DNA from: Blastobasis lacticolella
Lineage: Eukaryota > Arthropoda > Insecta > Lepidoptera > Blastobasidae
DNA: 64,000 nucleotides
NCBI GenBank assembly: GCA_905147135.1
Contig: LR990061.1
Span: forward strand, 1,542,026 to 1,606,025
Direction: 5' to 3'
The notes under the pieces are model-generated. The model was not told the origin of the DNA and did not search any database. It saw only the letters and a program-made list of their open reading frames with translations. A program made the position numbers and the translations under genes. Position 1 is the first letter of the stretch. Every line of letters begins with the position of its first letter. Positions 9,800-19,477 of this stretch are shown here, in pieces.

Positions 9800-10320
9800 T
9801 GTACAATAAACAGTTAAATACCTAATTCAGAGTTAGAGAAGCACTCAAAGATAACCCCCAGTACGAATCCCAAACGCCAACTCCACTCGACAGGGCCAAA
9901 CGCAAAACCTTCAAAAAACCTTCGACGACGAAAACAAACCTTCCACCCATTGTCTAAATATGTATTCGCTAAACAGGGAAGACAATGTGGGACCCATTTG
10001 GAGTTTTTCGTGGCCCCAGACAAAGGGACGGGGCCACAATGGCCCTTATTGTGGTCTTCGAGGGCCCAAATAATTTAATTTCTCCGCTATACTCTAACAC
10101 GATTCTGATATTAGCAATTATAATTTGCTAAGGCCTTTCGTTCGATAGCAGCCCCTGAGGACCGGGTGTTATCGCCAGCTCTCTTTTGTAGGAGCAGTGT
10201 ATTGGAGAAAGTATTGTATTCAACAAGCTTGTTGATTCTTAGTTCGCTGTTTGTTACTTTTTCTTCTCATTTTGTGGAGTACTGAAAGTTTGTTGAGTTT
10301 GTAACACCTCACACATCCTA
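9800..10320. other. no recognised feature
   Basis: Includes a 69-codon minus frame (9814-10023) in a moderately GC-rich patch; no domain recognised. Confidence 0.45.
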
Positions 10321-10322
10321 CA

Positions 10323-10603
10323 GCGGCCATGTACCAATGACTATTCTGAGTTATGTACAACACTAACCGATACTCTTGCGGTGAGGTAAAACATCGTGAT
10401 GAAACCTGCACATTCAGACGACTGAATGTGTAACCATGATCTTATCTGGTCAGTATCCCCTGGTAGCAGGGTCACGAAGGACGCAGTCGCTCCACTGTGA
10501 TTATCTGATCTGCAAAATCCTGGATCACGGTCTATGCAGAACCCGGGCCCTCGTCCTCGAGAGCACAACCGGGACATTAACGCTAAGATGAGAGAGAGAG
10601 AGA
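10323..10603 (+). mobile_element. SINE-A, 5' truncated
   Basis: GCGGCCATGTACCAATGACT, CTCTTGCGGTGAGG, GCACATTCAGACGACTGAA, CTCGAGAGCACAACCGGG and ATTAACGCTAAGATG. Begins inside the tRNA-like head. The tail is (GA)n instead of (GAT)n. Confidence 0.85.
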
Positions 10604-10903
10604 GTGACTGTCGGAGAAATTTACCAGAATTACCAGTTAAGGGAATACCAAGAAGAATACGTCAATCTACTGTTTTAAATTACTTCTCTACTCTTTATTT
10701 AAATAACGATCGGGGCAGGGATGGATTTAGATGGAGTATTTTAAATAACTTGCATTACCCTACCGAAGCGTCGAGAGAAATAATTCGCAAAGGTACGTCA
10801 ATTCATAAAGTGGTTTGTAACCCAAATATTTCAGTGAATTTGTCATGCGAAATCTGTCGCTTTGTACATTTAAATTTTATTTTACTTACTGTGGAACTTG
10901 TTT
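10604..10903 (+). other. unassigned stretch with an open frame
   Basis: A frame open from 10534 to 10971 crosses SINE-A tail, this stretch and the start of an R-J. The middle part (about 90 codons, rich in Arg/Asn/Leu) matches nothing I recognise; with repeats at both ends it is probably fortuitous. Confidence 0.35.
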
Positions 10904-11101
10904 CGGCTAAAATAATTTCTGAACTACTGAACCGAAATGAAACAAAGCTAAGATCATCTCGGTTAAACTGACTTTCAGATACAGAAAACCGCATCCAAAT
11001 CGGTCTATCCGTTTGGGAGCTACGATGCCACAGACAGATACACATAGCCACAGATACACACGTCAAACTTAATATCACTCTCCTTTTTTGTTGGGGGTTA
11101 A
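10904..11101 (+). mobile_element. R-J repeat, 3' two thirds
   Basis: AGAAAACCGCATCCAAATCG, GGGAGCTACGATGCCACAG, ACACACGTCAAACTTAAT and the end TTTGTTGGGGGTTAAG. Same order in six other copies. Confidence 0.75.
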
Positions 11102-11104
11102 GAA

Positions 11105-11905
11105 GTGTATTTAAAATACTGGCTAATTTAGCAAAATCATTATAATGTAACACGCTTTAAACTACCGAACGGATTTTGGCGTGTATAACTATGATGAACA
11201 TAATATTATAACATAATTCGCACATAGATTCCATACCAAAAGATTGGAAAGTAAATTTTTCAAATTTTTTCTTTGCTCTGTGATTCGTGCACGATTTTTG
11301 CCCGGTTTGTCTCAAATGTTTACGCAATTTTGGTTTCCATACTAATGTCAGAAAGCTTATATTTATTACCTGTTAGAAAACGCGCAGCAAACCGCACAGC
11401 CTTCGTATCGCACCCGCCTAGTTGTCTTGCCGCACTGGTCGGTCAATAGGCATGCGTTAAGTAGGCAAAGACGCAAAGGGTAGGCTTCACGTTTTCTGTC
11501 TGTTTGCTACGCGATGTCATTGCGAACACGACGCATAGGCGTTTTCTGTCCAGCGTGTAAGCGGCGACGTACAAACGGGCCTTTACACGGTTTTTATCTT
11601 AAATTCGTGACCCCCATTTACCCTGATTGCGTCCCTGTGTAGGAAAAGAAATTAATCATGTCTCCCATTTCTCTAACTGTCGTAACGTTTAAGTTTAGGC
11701 AAAGTTTCAGCCGTTATCTAGTTCCCTGCAGAGAATCAACCTGACAATGAAATAGGTTGCCATTAGGCTTCGAAATATTGTTGAAGTTTCATAAGCGATT
11801 CCCAGTTTTCAAGGCTTCGTATTGGGAGAGTTCAACAGTTCTCCCTTAGTGCCATAGATGGCGCTGTAAAAGAGGACAACCTATGTCTTAGACGGTTTTA
11901 TTTTT
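11105..11905. other. no recognised feature
   Basis: Unmarked; moderately GC-rich around 11390-11580 without a long open frame. Confidence 0.5.
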
Positions 11906-11907
11906 AT

Positions 11908-11950
11908 TTTTTTATGTTATACAGTAGACAAACAGGCAAGCGGGCGGGTT
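11908..11950 (-). mobile_element. LINE-G 3' terminus
   Basis: TTTTTTTATGTTATACAGTA then GACAAACAGGCAAGCGGG: only the last 40 bases of LINE-G with its poly-A, in reverse. Confidence 0.65.
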
Positions 11951-12019
11951 ATGACGAATATGTCGTTTGGTCAGCCCAATCGTTGGTAACCGATATACCT
12001 ACGCAACAGACGATAGACG

Positions 12020-12185
12020 ACAGGAAGACGCAGCGTGAGTAGGCCTCCCACAAGGTGGACCGACGACCTGGTAAAGATCGCAGCTACCAGCTGGATGCGG
12101 AAGGCACAGGGCCGGCCTTTGTGGAGATCTCTGGGGGAGGCCTATGCCCAGCAGTGGGCGTCTTCCGGCTGATATGATGATGTTG
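12020..12185 (+). pseudogene. RTE-like LINE ORF C-terminus
   Basis: The frame from about 12024 to the stop near 12171 encodes GRRSVSRPPTRWTDDLVKIA followed by SWMRKAQ and LWRSLGEAYAQQWAS, the usual C-terminal end of lepidopteran RTE-type endonuclease/reverse transcriptase LINEs. It is open to the stop. After it comes ATATGATGATG, the element tail. Only the last 50 or so residues remain (extreme 5' truncation). Other copies: 24420, 38005 (reverse) and 56122 (reverse). Confidence 0.75.
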
Positions 12186-12301
12186 TTGATACCTACACAA
12201 TGCTACTTGGCGTAGTTTATATTTTGAATAATAACTCTGAGTTTAAATTATGTATGTATTACTACCTCCGACAAATTTTATATACTCAAATATTTTCTTA
12301 C

Positions 12302-12537
12302 CTCATCATCATCATCACAGCCCATAACAATCCACTGCAGGACTTCGGGCCTCTCCCACGAAAGGGGAGGTCATTGCCATAATCTCCACGCTTAGCAGGC
12401 GGGTTGGAGATCGCAGTGCAGTTGATGTAAATTTACCCAGAAAGATGCTGCTGCCCATCTTTCGGATTTGTCCCTTAGTCGCCTCTTACGACACCCACGG
12501 GAAGAGATGGGATGGTGCTATTCTTCGAGGTGGCGGC
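12302..12537 (-). mobile_element. R-I element
   Basis: CATCATCATCATCACAGCCC, GGGCCTCTCCCACGAAAG, GTAATCTCC-type block, CGCCTCTTACGACACCC and GGTGCTATTCTT. Nearly full length relative to 59565-59817 but diverged. Confidence 0.75.
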
Positions 12538-12865
12538 ACCTACTGAACCGATTTTAATGAAACAAAGTTAAGAACCATTTCGATTCAACTGGCTTTCAAA
12601 CACAGAAAACCGATTACAAATCGGGAGCGAGAGCGTTTTCTACAGACAGACACACACATATACAGGCTGTTACTGGATGGATTGCTAAACGTAAGAAAAC
12701 GATAGGTACAATTATTTTTGTCGTACGTGGAATAATTGTATCTATCGTTTTAATACATTTAGCACTCCATCCAGTACACGGTTTCATACACATATTATGT
12801 AACACCCTGTATACACAGACACAGGAAAAACTTAAAACAACCCTCCTTTTCGCCGGCGGTTAAAA
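12538..12865 (+). mobile_element. R-J repeat hosting a small MITE
   Basis: ACTGAACCGATTTTAATGAA, GGCTTTCAAACACAGAAAAC, ACAGACAGACACACACA, then the MITE at 12661-12811, then CACAGACACAGGAAAAAC and CCTCCTTTTCGCCGGCGG. Confidence 0.75.
12661..12811. mobile_element. MITE with TACAGGGTGTTAC-type ends and TA duplication
   Basis: Ends TACAGGCTGTTAC and GTAACACCCTGTA; TA flanks at 12659-12660 and 12812-12813. Inside, GGATGGATTGCTAAACG and its reverse complement region near 12755 form a second inverted pair, so the whole 151 bp folds. TA duplication suggests the Tc1/mariner superfamily (inference). Confidence 0.7.
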
Positions 12866-12964
12866 ACAACTGTGCGTGACAACAATAATTATGGCCGTGA
12901 GGGGGCGTGAGTGTCTTATCTCCAGCAGTTACCCTACTGGCGTAATGTTAGCTTCTTTTTCGTA

Positions 12965-13215
12965 GACGACCTGAGTGGTTCAGTTGGTTAACATTAGAGG
13001 TCTGCCACGCAGAGGTCCCGGTTCGATTCCTGGCCGAGCAGAAAATTAAATTATGTATTTAAATTTCCTTTACGTGTATTATATGTATAACAAGTATGTA
13101 TTGAAAAGTGTATAAGTAGTTTATCAGTTATCTAGCACCCATAACACTAGCTTTACTTACTTTGGTTGGAGCTAGATGACGCTGTGTGAATTTTCCAAGC
13201 ATATATTTTGATTAT
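12965..13215 (+). mobile_element. SINE-B
   Basis: GACGACCTGAGTGGTTCAGT, GGTCTGCCACGCAGAGG, GGTTCGATTCC, the body and CTGTGTGAATTTTCC. Close to full length (about 250 bp); one G is missing before the B box (GGTCCCGGTTCG). Confidence 0.85.
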
Positions 13216-13490
13216 TTTTACTTATCGTTCTTGAACCGTTTTGTAATATTTTGTTATTTAGATATTCACTTTGAAGTCTAAGTAAAAAATTGGACTTGAC
13301 AGTTTCAATTACGTCTAAAATTAGAGAGAAGAAAAGCCCTCCCACTTGTTCTAAGCTGGGTTAACTCGGTGATAAATGCTGTCTCGAAGTTATATTCAAA
13401 TTATGTCTTGTACCACCCAGAGTTAGCGGATAACCATGAGTTAAGTTTTTAGTCCACCGATTTGCGGGATCTAGACAACTAATTGGGTTA

Positions 13491-13732
13491 TGCGCTTATT
13501 ACACATGCCTAAATTCAGTAACTAAATTCAGAAACAAAAAGCGTGAGAGCAAATCAAAGTGGAATGTATTTCTCATAGAATAAGGTCCATTTTTATATCA
13601 CTTATATTAAGTCACGCGTCGCTCCGCGTTTCAAAAATCCGAGATACAAAAATGGACCTTATTCTATGATTTGCTCTCACGCTTTTTGGTTCTGAATTCA
13701 GTTACTGAATTTAGGAATGTGTAATAAGCGCA
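13491..13732. mobile_element. MITE-C copy 1
   Basis: 242-bp foldback; ends TGCGCTTATTACACAT and its complement; arms of about 100 bp including GTGAGAGCAAATCAAAG. TTA on both sides (13488-13490, 13733-13735). No coding capacity. A 3-bp TTA duplication fits PIF/Harbinger-derived MITEs (inference). Confidence 0.85.
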
Positions 13733-13875
13733 TTAGTGATGTCAAATACCACGTGTCGTTTCAAATCTGACGTAAACTTACAAACTACGTAGACTTGTAT
13801 AAATTAATGTGGAGCCAGAGAGGGCAGTCCGTAACGTGGGTAAATTTCTACTATATAAGCTGTGAGTTTTAATGC

Positions 13876-14010
13876 TTTTTTTTATACCACTAAGGTGGCA
13901 AACAAGCTTGCGGCCTGCCTGATGATAAGCAGTCACCGCAGCCTATGGACGTTTGCAATACCAGGGGGGCATCACCAACACGTTGCCGACCCCTTAAAAA
14001 CCTTAATCAT
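13876..14010 (-). mobile_element. LINE-E 3' end
   Basis: TTTTTTTATACCACTAAGG, GCAAACAAGCTTGCGGCC and CGTTTGCAATACCAGG: reverse of the LINE-E 3' UTR and poly-A. Confidence 0.85.
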
Positions 14011-14084
14011 CGTGGGCATACGGCGACTGTTGCGTTCAATATAATAATGTGTTTAGTGTACTGTTGGGGCTGCAGTGGCGATGC

Positions 14085-14285
14085 TGTACGTTCGGGATGT
14101 TCACGGAGGCGCATACGGATGACTTTTATGCCATAATCCAACAGCGATCAGCTTCTATGCTCACTCGGCCCCGCTCCAGCACCAACGGTCTCCTAAATGT
14201 GTTCAAGGACCAGTAGGATTCCCCTCTGTTGCGTCACTGGTTGAAGCTCTATACCCAACACCAATTTCGAAGACAACCGTCTAAT
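14085..14285 (+). pseudogene. LINE reverse-transcriptase ORF, C-terminal scrap
   Basis: From 14097 one frame reads MFTEAHTDDFYAIIQQRSAS, then RSSTNGLLNVFKDQ, a stop near 14214, then DSPLLRHWLKLY. The pattern (short basic segment, SSTN.LL, SPL.RHW) is one I associate with C-terminal ends of non-LTR retrotransposon ORFs. One in-frame stop; no family assignment. Confidence 0.4.
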
Positions 14286-14462
14286 GTAATAACTAATAAC
14301 ACTAGTATATAAGAGATATTGTTGTACCTAAGGATGTGCCTATGCTGAGATAAAAATTTTCTTTAACTCTGAGTTAGTAAGCCCCGAGAAAGTATGACAC
14401 AAGGATAGAACTAATTTTCGAAAAAGATGCCTGTTATTCAAATAACTAGAATGAATAACAAA

Positions 14463-14745
14463 TCATCATCATCATCATCACAGCCCGTAACAGTTCACTG
14501 CAGGACTTAGGGCCTCTCCCACGAAATGGGAGGTTATTGCCATAATCTCCACGTTGTTACGCTTGGCAGGCGGGTTGGACATCGCAGTGTTATAAATATA
14601 ACAATGGAAAACGCTGCTGCCCATTTTCCAGCCTACGGAGACTAGATCTTTTGCCTCGAAAACATGAGTCATCTTGTACGACACCCACGAGTGTAAGGGG
14701 TTGGTGCTATTCTACTCTGCCAGTCACCACACGGCCAACGGAAAT
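14463..14745 (-). mobile_element. R-I element
   Basis: ATCATCATCATCATCACAGC, GGGCCTCTCCCACGAAATGG, GCCATAATCTCCACG, GAAAACGCTGCTGCCCA, CTCTGCCAGTCACCACACGG. Full-length-looking. Confidence 0.85.
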
Positions 14746-14749
14746 ACAT

Positions 14750-15141
14750 GCATACAACGGAATAACAAATAAAACGTATTAAAAAGAATTTTTCATAAAG
14801 CTGCTCACTTAATGTCATTGTTTTTTTCTTTTCTTTTTAATATGCACTGGCATCTAGGGCCATCAGCCAAAAACGAAACAAAAACACAGTTTTAATAATG
14901 TCCCAGCTTGAGGGACGCTGCTGAAAAATAACGTTCAATGACGTTTATTTCAAGGCCGTAGCTATGTCTTCACTCCCCCATAACAGCACGATAGTAAGAT
15001 ATTGCTGGTTCTAATGTGACTTCCTGGAGCAACCCGAAAGTTCAGTTGTCTGCTTTTTATTCCAGATCTCTGATCACTCTCGTGATGTCTCTAACCACTA
15101 TACATTATCACAGGTAATATAAAACAGGCTACTCATTACAC
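14750..15141. other. no recognised feature
   Basis: AT-rich spacer, nothing recognised. Confidence 0.5.
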
Positions 15142-15200
15142 TTTTTTTTTAGGTCATACGGTAGGCAAACAGGCAAGCGGACCACCTGATGGAAAGTGGC
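15142..15200 (-). mobile_element. LINE-G 3' terminus
   Basis: TTTTTTTTTAGGTCATACGG then GCAAACAGGCAAGCGGACC and ACCTGATGGAAAGTGG. Abuts a LINE-H tail in the opposite orientation. Confidence 0.7.
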
Positions 15201-15300
15201 ACTATTACTGCATTCTTCGTAGATGTTATAGGCGACAGTTACCTGTTACCACCAGGTGGGCTGTCTACTCGTTTGTCACTGAGTAAAATAAAAAAAAATC
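15201..15300 (+). mobile_element. LINE-H 3' terminus
   Basis: GTAGATGTTATAGGCGACAG, ACCAGGTGGGCTGTC, CGTTTGTCACTGAGTA and a poly-A of nine. Same end at 23830 and, in reverse, 61014. Confidence 0.7.
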
Positions 15301-15320
15301 TCAAATCAAACCCGAAATCA

Positions 15321-15562
15321 TACATAGTATAAAACAAAGTCGCTTCCCGCCGTCTGTCCCTATGTATATATCTATGTACGCTTAGATCTTAAACTACGTA
15401 ACGAATTTTAATGCGGTATTCAAAAATAGATAGATTGATTCCAAATGTGAGTGATTTCAAAAATATATGAGTGATTCCAGGGGAGGGTTTAGAAGCAAGA
15501 AAAGACGGTAGGTAGGGGTAAAGCGTAGGTATACGCGAATGAAGTCGCGCTGGGTCCACTAG
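15321..15562 (+). mobile_element. R-N repeat copy 2
   Basis: CATACATAGTATAAAACAAA, CGCTTCCCGCCGTCTGTCCC, GAATGAAGTCGCGCTGGGTC and CACTAG|T end. Contains a local duplication of a GTGATTCC-type unit. Confidence 0.55.
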
Positions 15563-16185
15563 TATACAATAGGACAGACATAGACATGATTTATTTCTAC
15601 ATCACAAAAATCCATAAGCGTTTACATATTAAGAACATTTTAGAACACTTTACTCCGCAAATTCCCGCCATAAAGTGCACAATATCACTGTTCTGTATTT
15701 GAGCTTATAATACACTAGCCTAGTATCGCAACACAATATAGTGCATGTACGGAAAGCCGTTTGCTCATTCATCTTATGTTTTGGGCTCTTGTTTCTGACA
15801 GCTCGAGTCCGACCGTGTCGGCGGTAAGTCGGAATAAATGAGTAAGGTTATGGGCCGAGTAGAGCGGAGCGATTTTTCACAACAGAAAAACATTGAGTTA
15901 ATTTAATAAATTAATTTGTAACTTTTTTATTAAATAATTCATAAGAAATGCATTCACATTTAAATTTAACGTCTAGAAAAATAATATTAAAAGATTATTA
16001 TATTACCCATTTTAACTTTATGACAGTGTTACGTGGAAGGGTTGGGTATTTGGAGTGAAACACTGATGATAGGCTCCGAAGGTTTATTCTTAAGGTTTCT
16101 ACGAATTCCACGTCAAAATCTCCCACAATCACAGATCTCTCGTAATCCGTAGGTATCGCCGAAGTCGTAGGATGTCGCAGGTACA
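15563..16185. other. no recognised feature
   Basis: AT-rich with an A/T run region at 15900-16010. A 62-codon minus frame (15998-16186) continues out of the promoter-like stretch below; no domain recognised. Confidence 0.4.
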
Positions 16186-16500
16186 CACAGCTTATTGCTC
16201 GGTATTCGCTCCGAAGTTACCTCTCTGGTAGTCAAAACTGAACTGTCTCGCGCCACGCCGACTGCTGTTTATATACCCGGCCCCGATACTTTAATGTTGT
16301 AGTGATCTAATCCGAACGCTTTTGGAAACGACGAATCGAGAATAGCCGTGGAACACATCCGGGTATATTCCAGCGTGTGTAAAGTAACTATAGACCTTAT
16401 GTCCCAAAACATAAGGTTCATTCTGGCTTGCCGCACACTTATTACGACGCAATAAGTCACGGCGCGCGCGGGTGTTTTCGAATACACAGTAGTAATAAAT
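16186..16500 (-). mobile_element. possible solo LTR with core promoter
   Basis: On the minus strand a GC-rich 5' part (near 16460) leads to GGGTATATAAACAGCAG, an ACAGTTC initiator about 31 bases after the TATA start, and then GAGCAATAAGCTGTG, a plausible weak polyadenylation signal. That order (U3-like, TATA, initiator, AATAA-like) is what an insect LTR shows. LTR boundaries and a target duplication were not established; an isolated host promoter is the alternative. Confidence 0.4.
16240..16276 (-). promoter_or_regulatory. TATA box plus initiator
   Basis: TATATAA occupies 16275-16269 read on the minus strand; ACAGTT places a start-site A at about 16244, 31 bases downstream of the first T of the TATA box. 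The spacing is what arthropod Pol II promoters use. Confidence 0.45.
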
Positions 16501-16504
16501 CAAT

Positions 16505-16920
16505 AGTTCATGTAAATCCGATAATTCGTCAGTAGGTAATAGTAACAGTCATGTAAGTACCAATCAATCAATGTATTACTCACAGCCTAGTTGGTTAAGT
16601 GATTCTAAATTGGATCAATTGGGTTAAGCAATTTGAGTAACCCATTTTCCGGATGGGTAACCGAACCGCTGAAATCAACCTTGCGCGCTTTGATATTTGG
16701 CATCGAAAATTATTAGTCATGGCTTTTAGACATCTAGGTATAGACATTTTACCTTTGCTTCCAATTCTAATATTTGATCTAGCAATTTGAAAAAAATATA
16801 AAGAATAGAAAATCACACAAAACGAATGTCATACGTAATTTCAGTTAACAAAAATGACAAAAATGTCATTGTGCAAAGCGTCATCAATCCAAAGTGTAAA
16901 AAATTTTAAAAAATACAGGC
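16505..16920. other. no recognised feature
   Basis: Unmarked; the 73-codon minus frame at 16595-16816 has no recognisable domain. Confidence 0.45.
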
Positions 16921-17220
16921 TAAAAAGTACAAAGTTACAAGTAGGTAGAGCTCGTCTTGTCTAAAATGACGCGCCCCACTACTTAGTTAGTTGATTTCGA
17001 TGTGTAAGTGCAAATATTGATAACGACACTTCATCTGTGTGGGAGCCAATGAACGACGCGTGCTACTACGTTTGAATTTCACCGGCAACTGAATGACCAA
17101 TTACAACGGCATTTGTATATGTATTGCGTCCATATTTTAAACTTGCTTGTGTGCGTTAATGCGATAGTGGGGCGCGTCATTTTAGATTAGACGAGCTCTA
17201 CTGTAACTTTGTACTTTTTA
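16921..17220. repeat. 19-bp inverted pair enclosing MITE-D copy 1
   Basis: TAAAAAGTACAAAGTTACA (16921-16939) and its perfect complement (17202-17220) lie just outside the MITE. Without the MITE they would form a hairpin with a short loop. Confidence 0.7.
16948..17198 (+). mobile_element. MITE-D copy 1
   Basis: 251 bp; ends GAGCTCGTC...GACGAGCTC with inverted arms of about 34 bp including ATGACGCGCCCCACTA; TA at both sides (16946-16947, 17199-17200). Internal sequence is not palindromic and has no ORF. Two further copies at 19086 and 32841 differ at few positions. Confidence 0.85.
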
Positions 17221-17267
17221 CTTTTTTACAAGAACTTATTTTTACAAGTACTGCATCTGCTCCCACT

Positions 17268-17332
17268 GTGTGGTCACTATCAGGTGGACCGTCCGTCCGT
17301 ATGCCTCCCTATAGGCAATAAAAAAAAAGACA
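17268..17332 (+). mobile_element. LINE 3' terminus
   Basis: GGTCACTATCAGGTGGACCG, TCCGTCCGTATGCC and GGCAATAAAAAAAAAG. The same terminus follows the coding remnant at 52828-53016. Confidence 0.6.
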
Positions 17333-17334
17333 GT

Positions 17335-18600
17335 ACTCACTCTCTTCACAGAAAACTATGTCTTATTCTCTTACTAATTCTAAGGCAACAGAGGCTAATT
17401 TCATTTGAAGCGTTTCTAAGCCGATGATGACACATCATGTGTTTATTATAATAAAGAATATTGCAATACTACTTACCGATTGGTCCATAGTTTACTCATT
17501 TAGGATTAGGCTCGATTACAAGATGTAATAGGAGAATAATGGAGGATTAATCAGAAAAACTCTTGCCGCAGAATAATATTATTGGCTCAAAATCTGAGGA
17601 CGCTAATCGGCGTCACGCGAAACGCAACCTTATTTGCTACTAGTGTTCATATGAAACTTTGCGGAACCATATTCTGGACGGAAATGATATATTTGGGGGA
17701 TAAATGTGTAATTTTGTAATTTTTTGTGTTGTTTTGTTCACGTGTCATGACAGAACGGTCTGTGAAGAAGTAAGTGGTACAACAATTAATGGAGTTTTTA
17801 GGAGAACTACTTAAAAGACTGAAATGCAAAAAGAAAACATTTTAACTGTAAAAGTTGCATATATTTTTGGAATCGCATATTAAATGCAGATGATGCAACT
17901 GGCCGTTTAAATGATTCATAAAAATATCAGAATTTACCCTCAATTTGATGTACTTATTGAATATTTTACAAAAAAAAAACACATTATTTTACACATATAC
18001 ATGTAAGAAATCGTCGTTGATATGTTAAAATCCATTGATGAATGGATTGAGATACTTGCATACAAACAAACGTTCGAAAAACATAACCCTTCTTGTGATG
18101 TAGTCGGTTAAAAATAGTCAGTCGCTTTTGCACATAATTTAACTGACAACGAGTGACAGTGAAGACATCCTTACCGACGATTAAAAAACTTCATACCTGT
18201 ACCGAAACTAAGATAAGATAAAAAATATATTTCTCAAAGCTTTGCCTAAGTATCTTATTAATAAACAAAATAGTATATTTAACTAGTAATAAAAAAAAAT
18301 GATCTAATGATGTTATTACAAATAATTATACGCAAATGGTTAGTAGGTATATTACACAACAAACATACCTAAACTATGTAAAACAATTTACTTGTTCTAG
18401 TTCTATAAAAGTTCAATTTACAATTGTGCCAATCGGCGACAATACCACAAAAAAGCTACCCAACTACGTGGTAATACCAAACACGCAAACGAAATATAAA
18501 ACAAAGCGCCCAGAGACACTGGAGCAACAGGTTGTTGAAATTTTAATATGGTTCGGCTTCGAAATTCAAGTTAAATAGTTTCTGGACGAAAATACAGCAA
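17335..18600. other. no recognised feature
   Basis: 1.3 kb of AT-rich DNA. Frames of 60-80 codons (17647-17829 minus, 18336-18578 plus) are the size expected by chance and carry no recognised motif. Confidence 0.5.
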
Positions 18601-18611
18601 AGTGTGGAATA

Positions 18612-19072
18612 ATCTAACCGACAGAATCCGACTAAGTCGGATAATCCCCCACAAAGTTTATAAAATAATCATCTTGAATTTAATGTTCAGGTTGTGTTGT
18701 CGCACGAGGGCCCAGGGTCCGCCTTGACCATGATTCAAAATTTGGCAGATCAGGTAATTACAGTGGAGCGACTGCCATCTGACCTCCGTGACCCTGCTAC
18801 CAGGGGAGCCTGACCATTGGATTGGATTGGAATCTCTGACCAAGTTTACTTATATTTAAATATTTTCTAAGCTACTGGACCGATTTTAATGAAACGAAGC
18901 TAAGAGCCACCTCGATTAAACTGGCTTTCAATTAAAGAAAACCGCATCGAAATTTGTCCATTCCTTCTAGAGCTACGATGCCACAGACAGACACACACCT
19001 CCACACGTTCATAGAGCCATAAATACACAGATACACACGTCAAACCCATATTTTTTCGTCGAGGATTAACCT
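18612..19072 (+). mobile_element. R-J repeat split by SINE-A
   Basis: 5' end CCGACTAAGTCGGATAATCC at 18620; the body resumes near 18840 (CCAAGTTTACTTATATTT) and runs through ACCGATTTTAATGAAACG and CTACGATGCCACAGACAG to TTTTTTCGTCGAGG. Confidence 0.75.
18662..18837 (-). mobile_element. SINE-A fragment nested in R-J
   Basis: CACGAGGGCCCAGGGTCCG, TTTGGCAGATCAGGTAATTA and TACCAGGGGAGCCTGACC. ACAAAGTTTA on the left and ACCAAGTTTA on the right look like a 10-bp target duplication with one change. Confidence 0.75.
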
Positions 19073-19085
19073 ATTAAAGTAGGTA

Positions 19086-19335
19086 GAGCTCGTCTAGTCT
19101 AAAATGACGCGTCCCACTACTTAGTTAGTTGATTTCGATGTGTGAGTGCAAATATTGATAACGACACTTCATCTGTGTGGAAGCCAATGAACGACGCGTG
19201 CTCCTACGTTTGAGTCTCACCGGCAACTGAATGACCAATTACAACGGCATTTGTATATGTATTGCGTCCATATTTTAAATTTGCTTGTGTGCGTTAATGC
19301 GATAGTGGGGCGCGCCATTTTAGATTAGACGAGCT
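19086..19335 (+). mobile_element. MITE-D copy 2
   Basis: GAGCTCGTCTAGTCTAAAAT to TTAGATTAGACGAGCT, 250 bp, about 95% like copy 1 by eye. TA on the left; the right end has lost its terminal C. Confidence 0.85.
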
Positions 19336-19477
19336 AAAGGCTAAAGCAACAGTTAAGTTCAATCCGCAAACGTATTAAAATTTCAACCACATGTTGCACG
19401 GTTCGCTTACCTATTTAAGTTGTGGACGGCAATGTGACGGCTTTCGGTTTCCAGTTTGAACACGCGATGCATGTGTA

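Noticed and set aside
10534..10971. 145-codon plus-strand open frame
   Set aside because: Its start is SINE-A tail plus a GA microsatellite and its end is R-J; only an unrecognised middle remains, so it is not reported as a gene.
13491..13732. pre-miRNA reading of the MITE-C hairpins
   Set aside because: Four dispersed copies with TTA duplications show a transposon, although such hairpins can feed small-RNA pathways.
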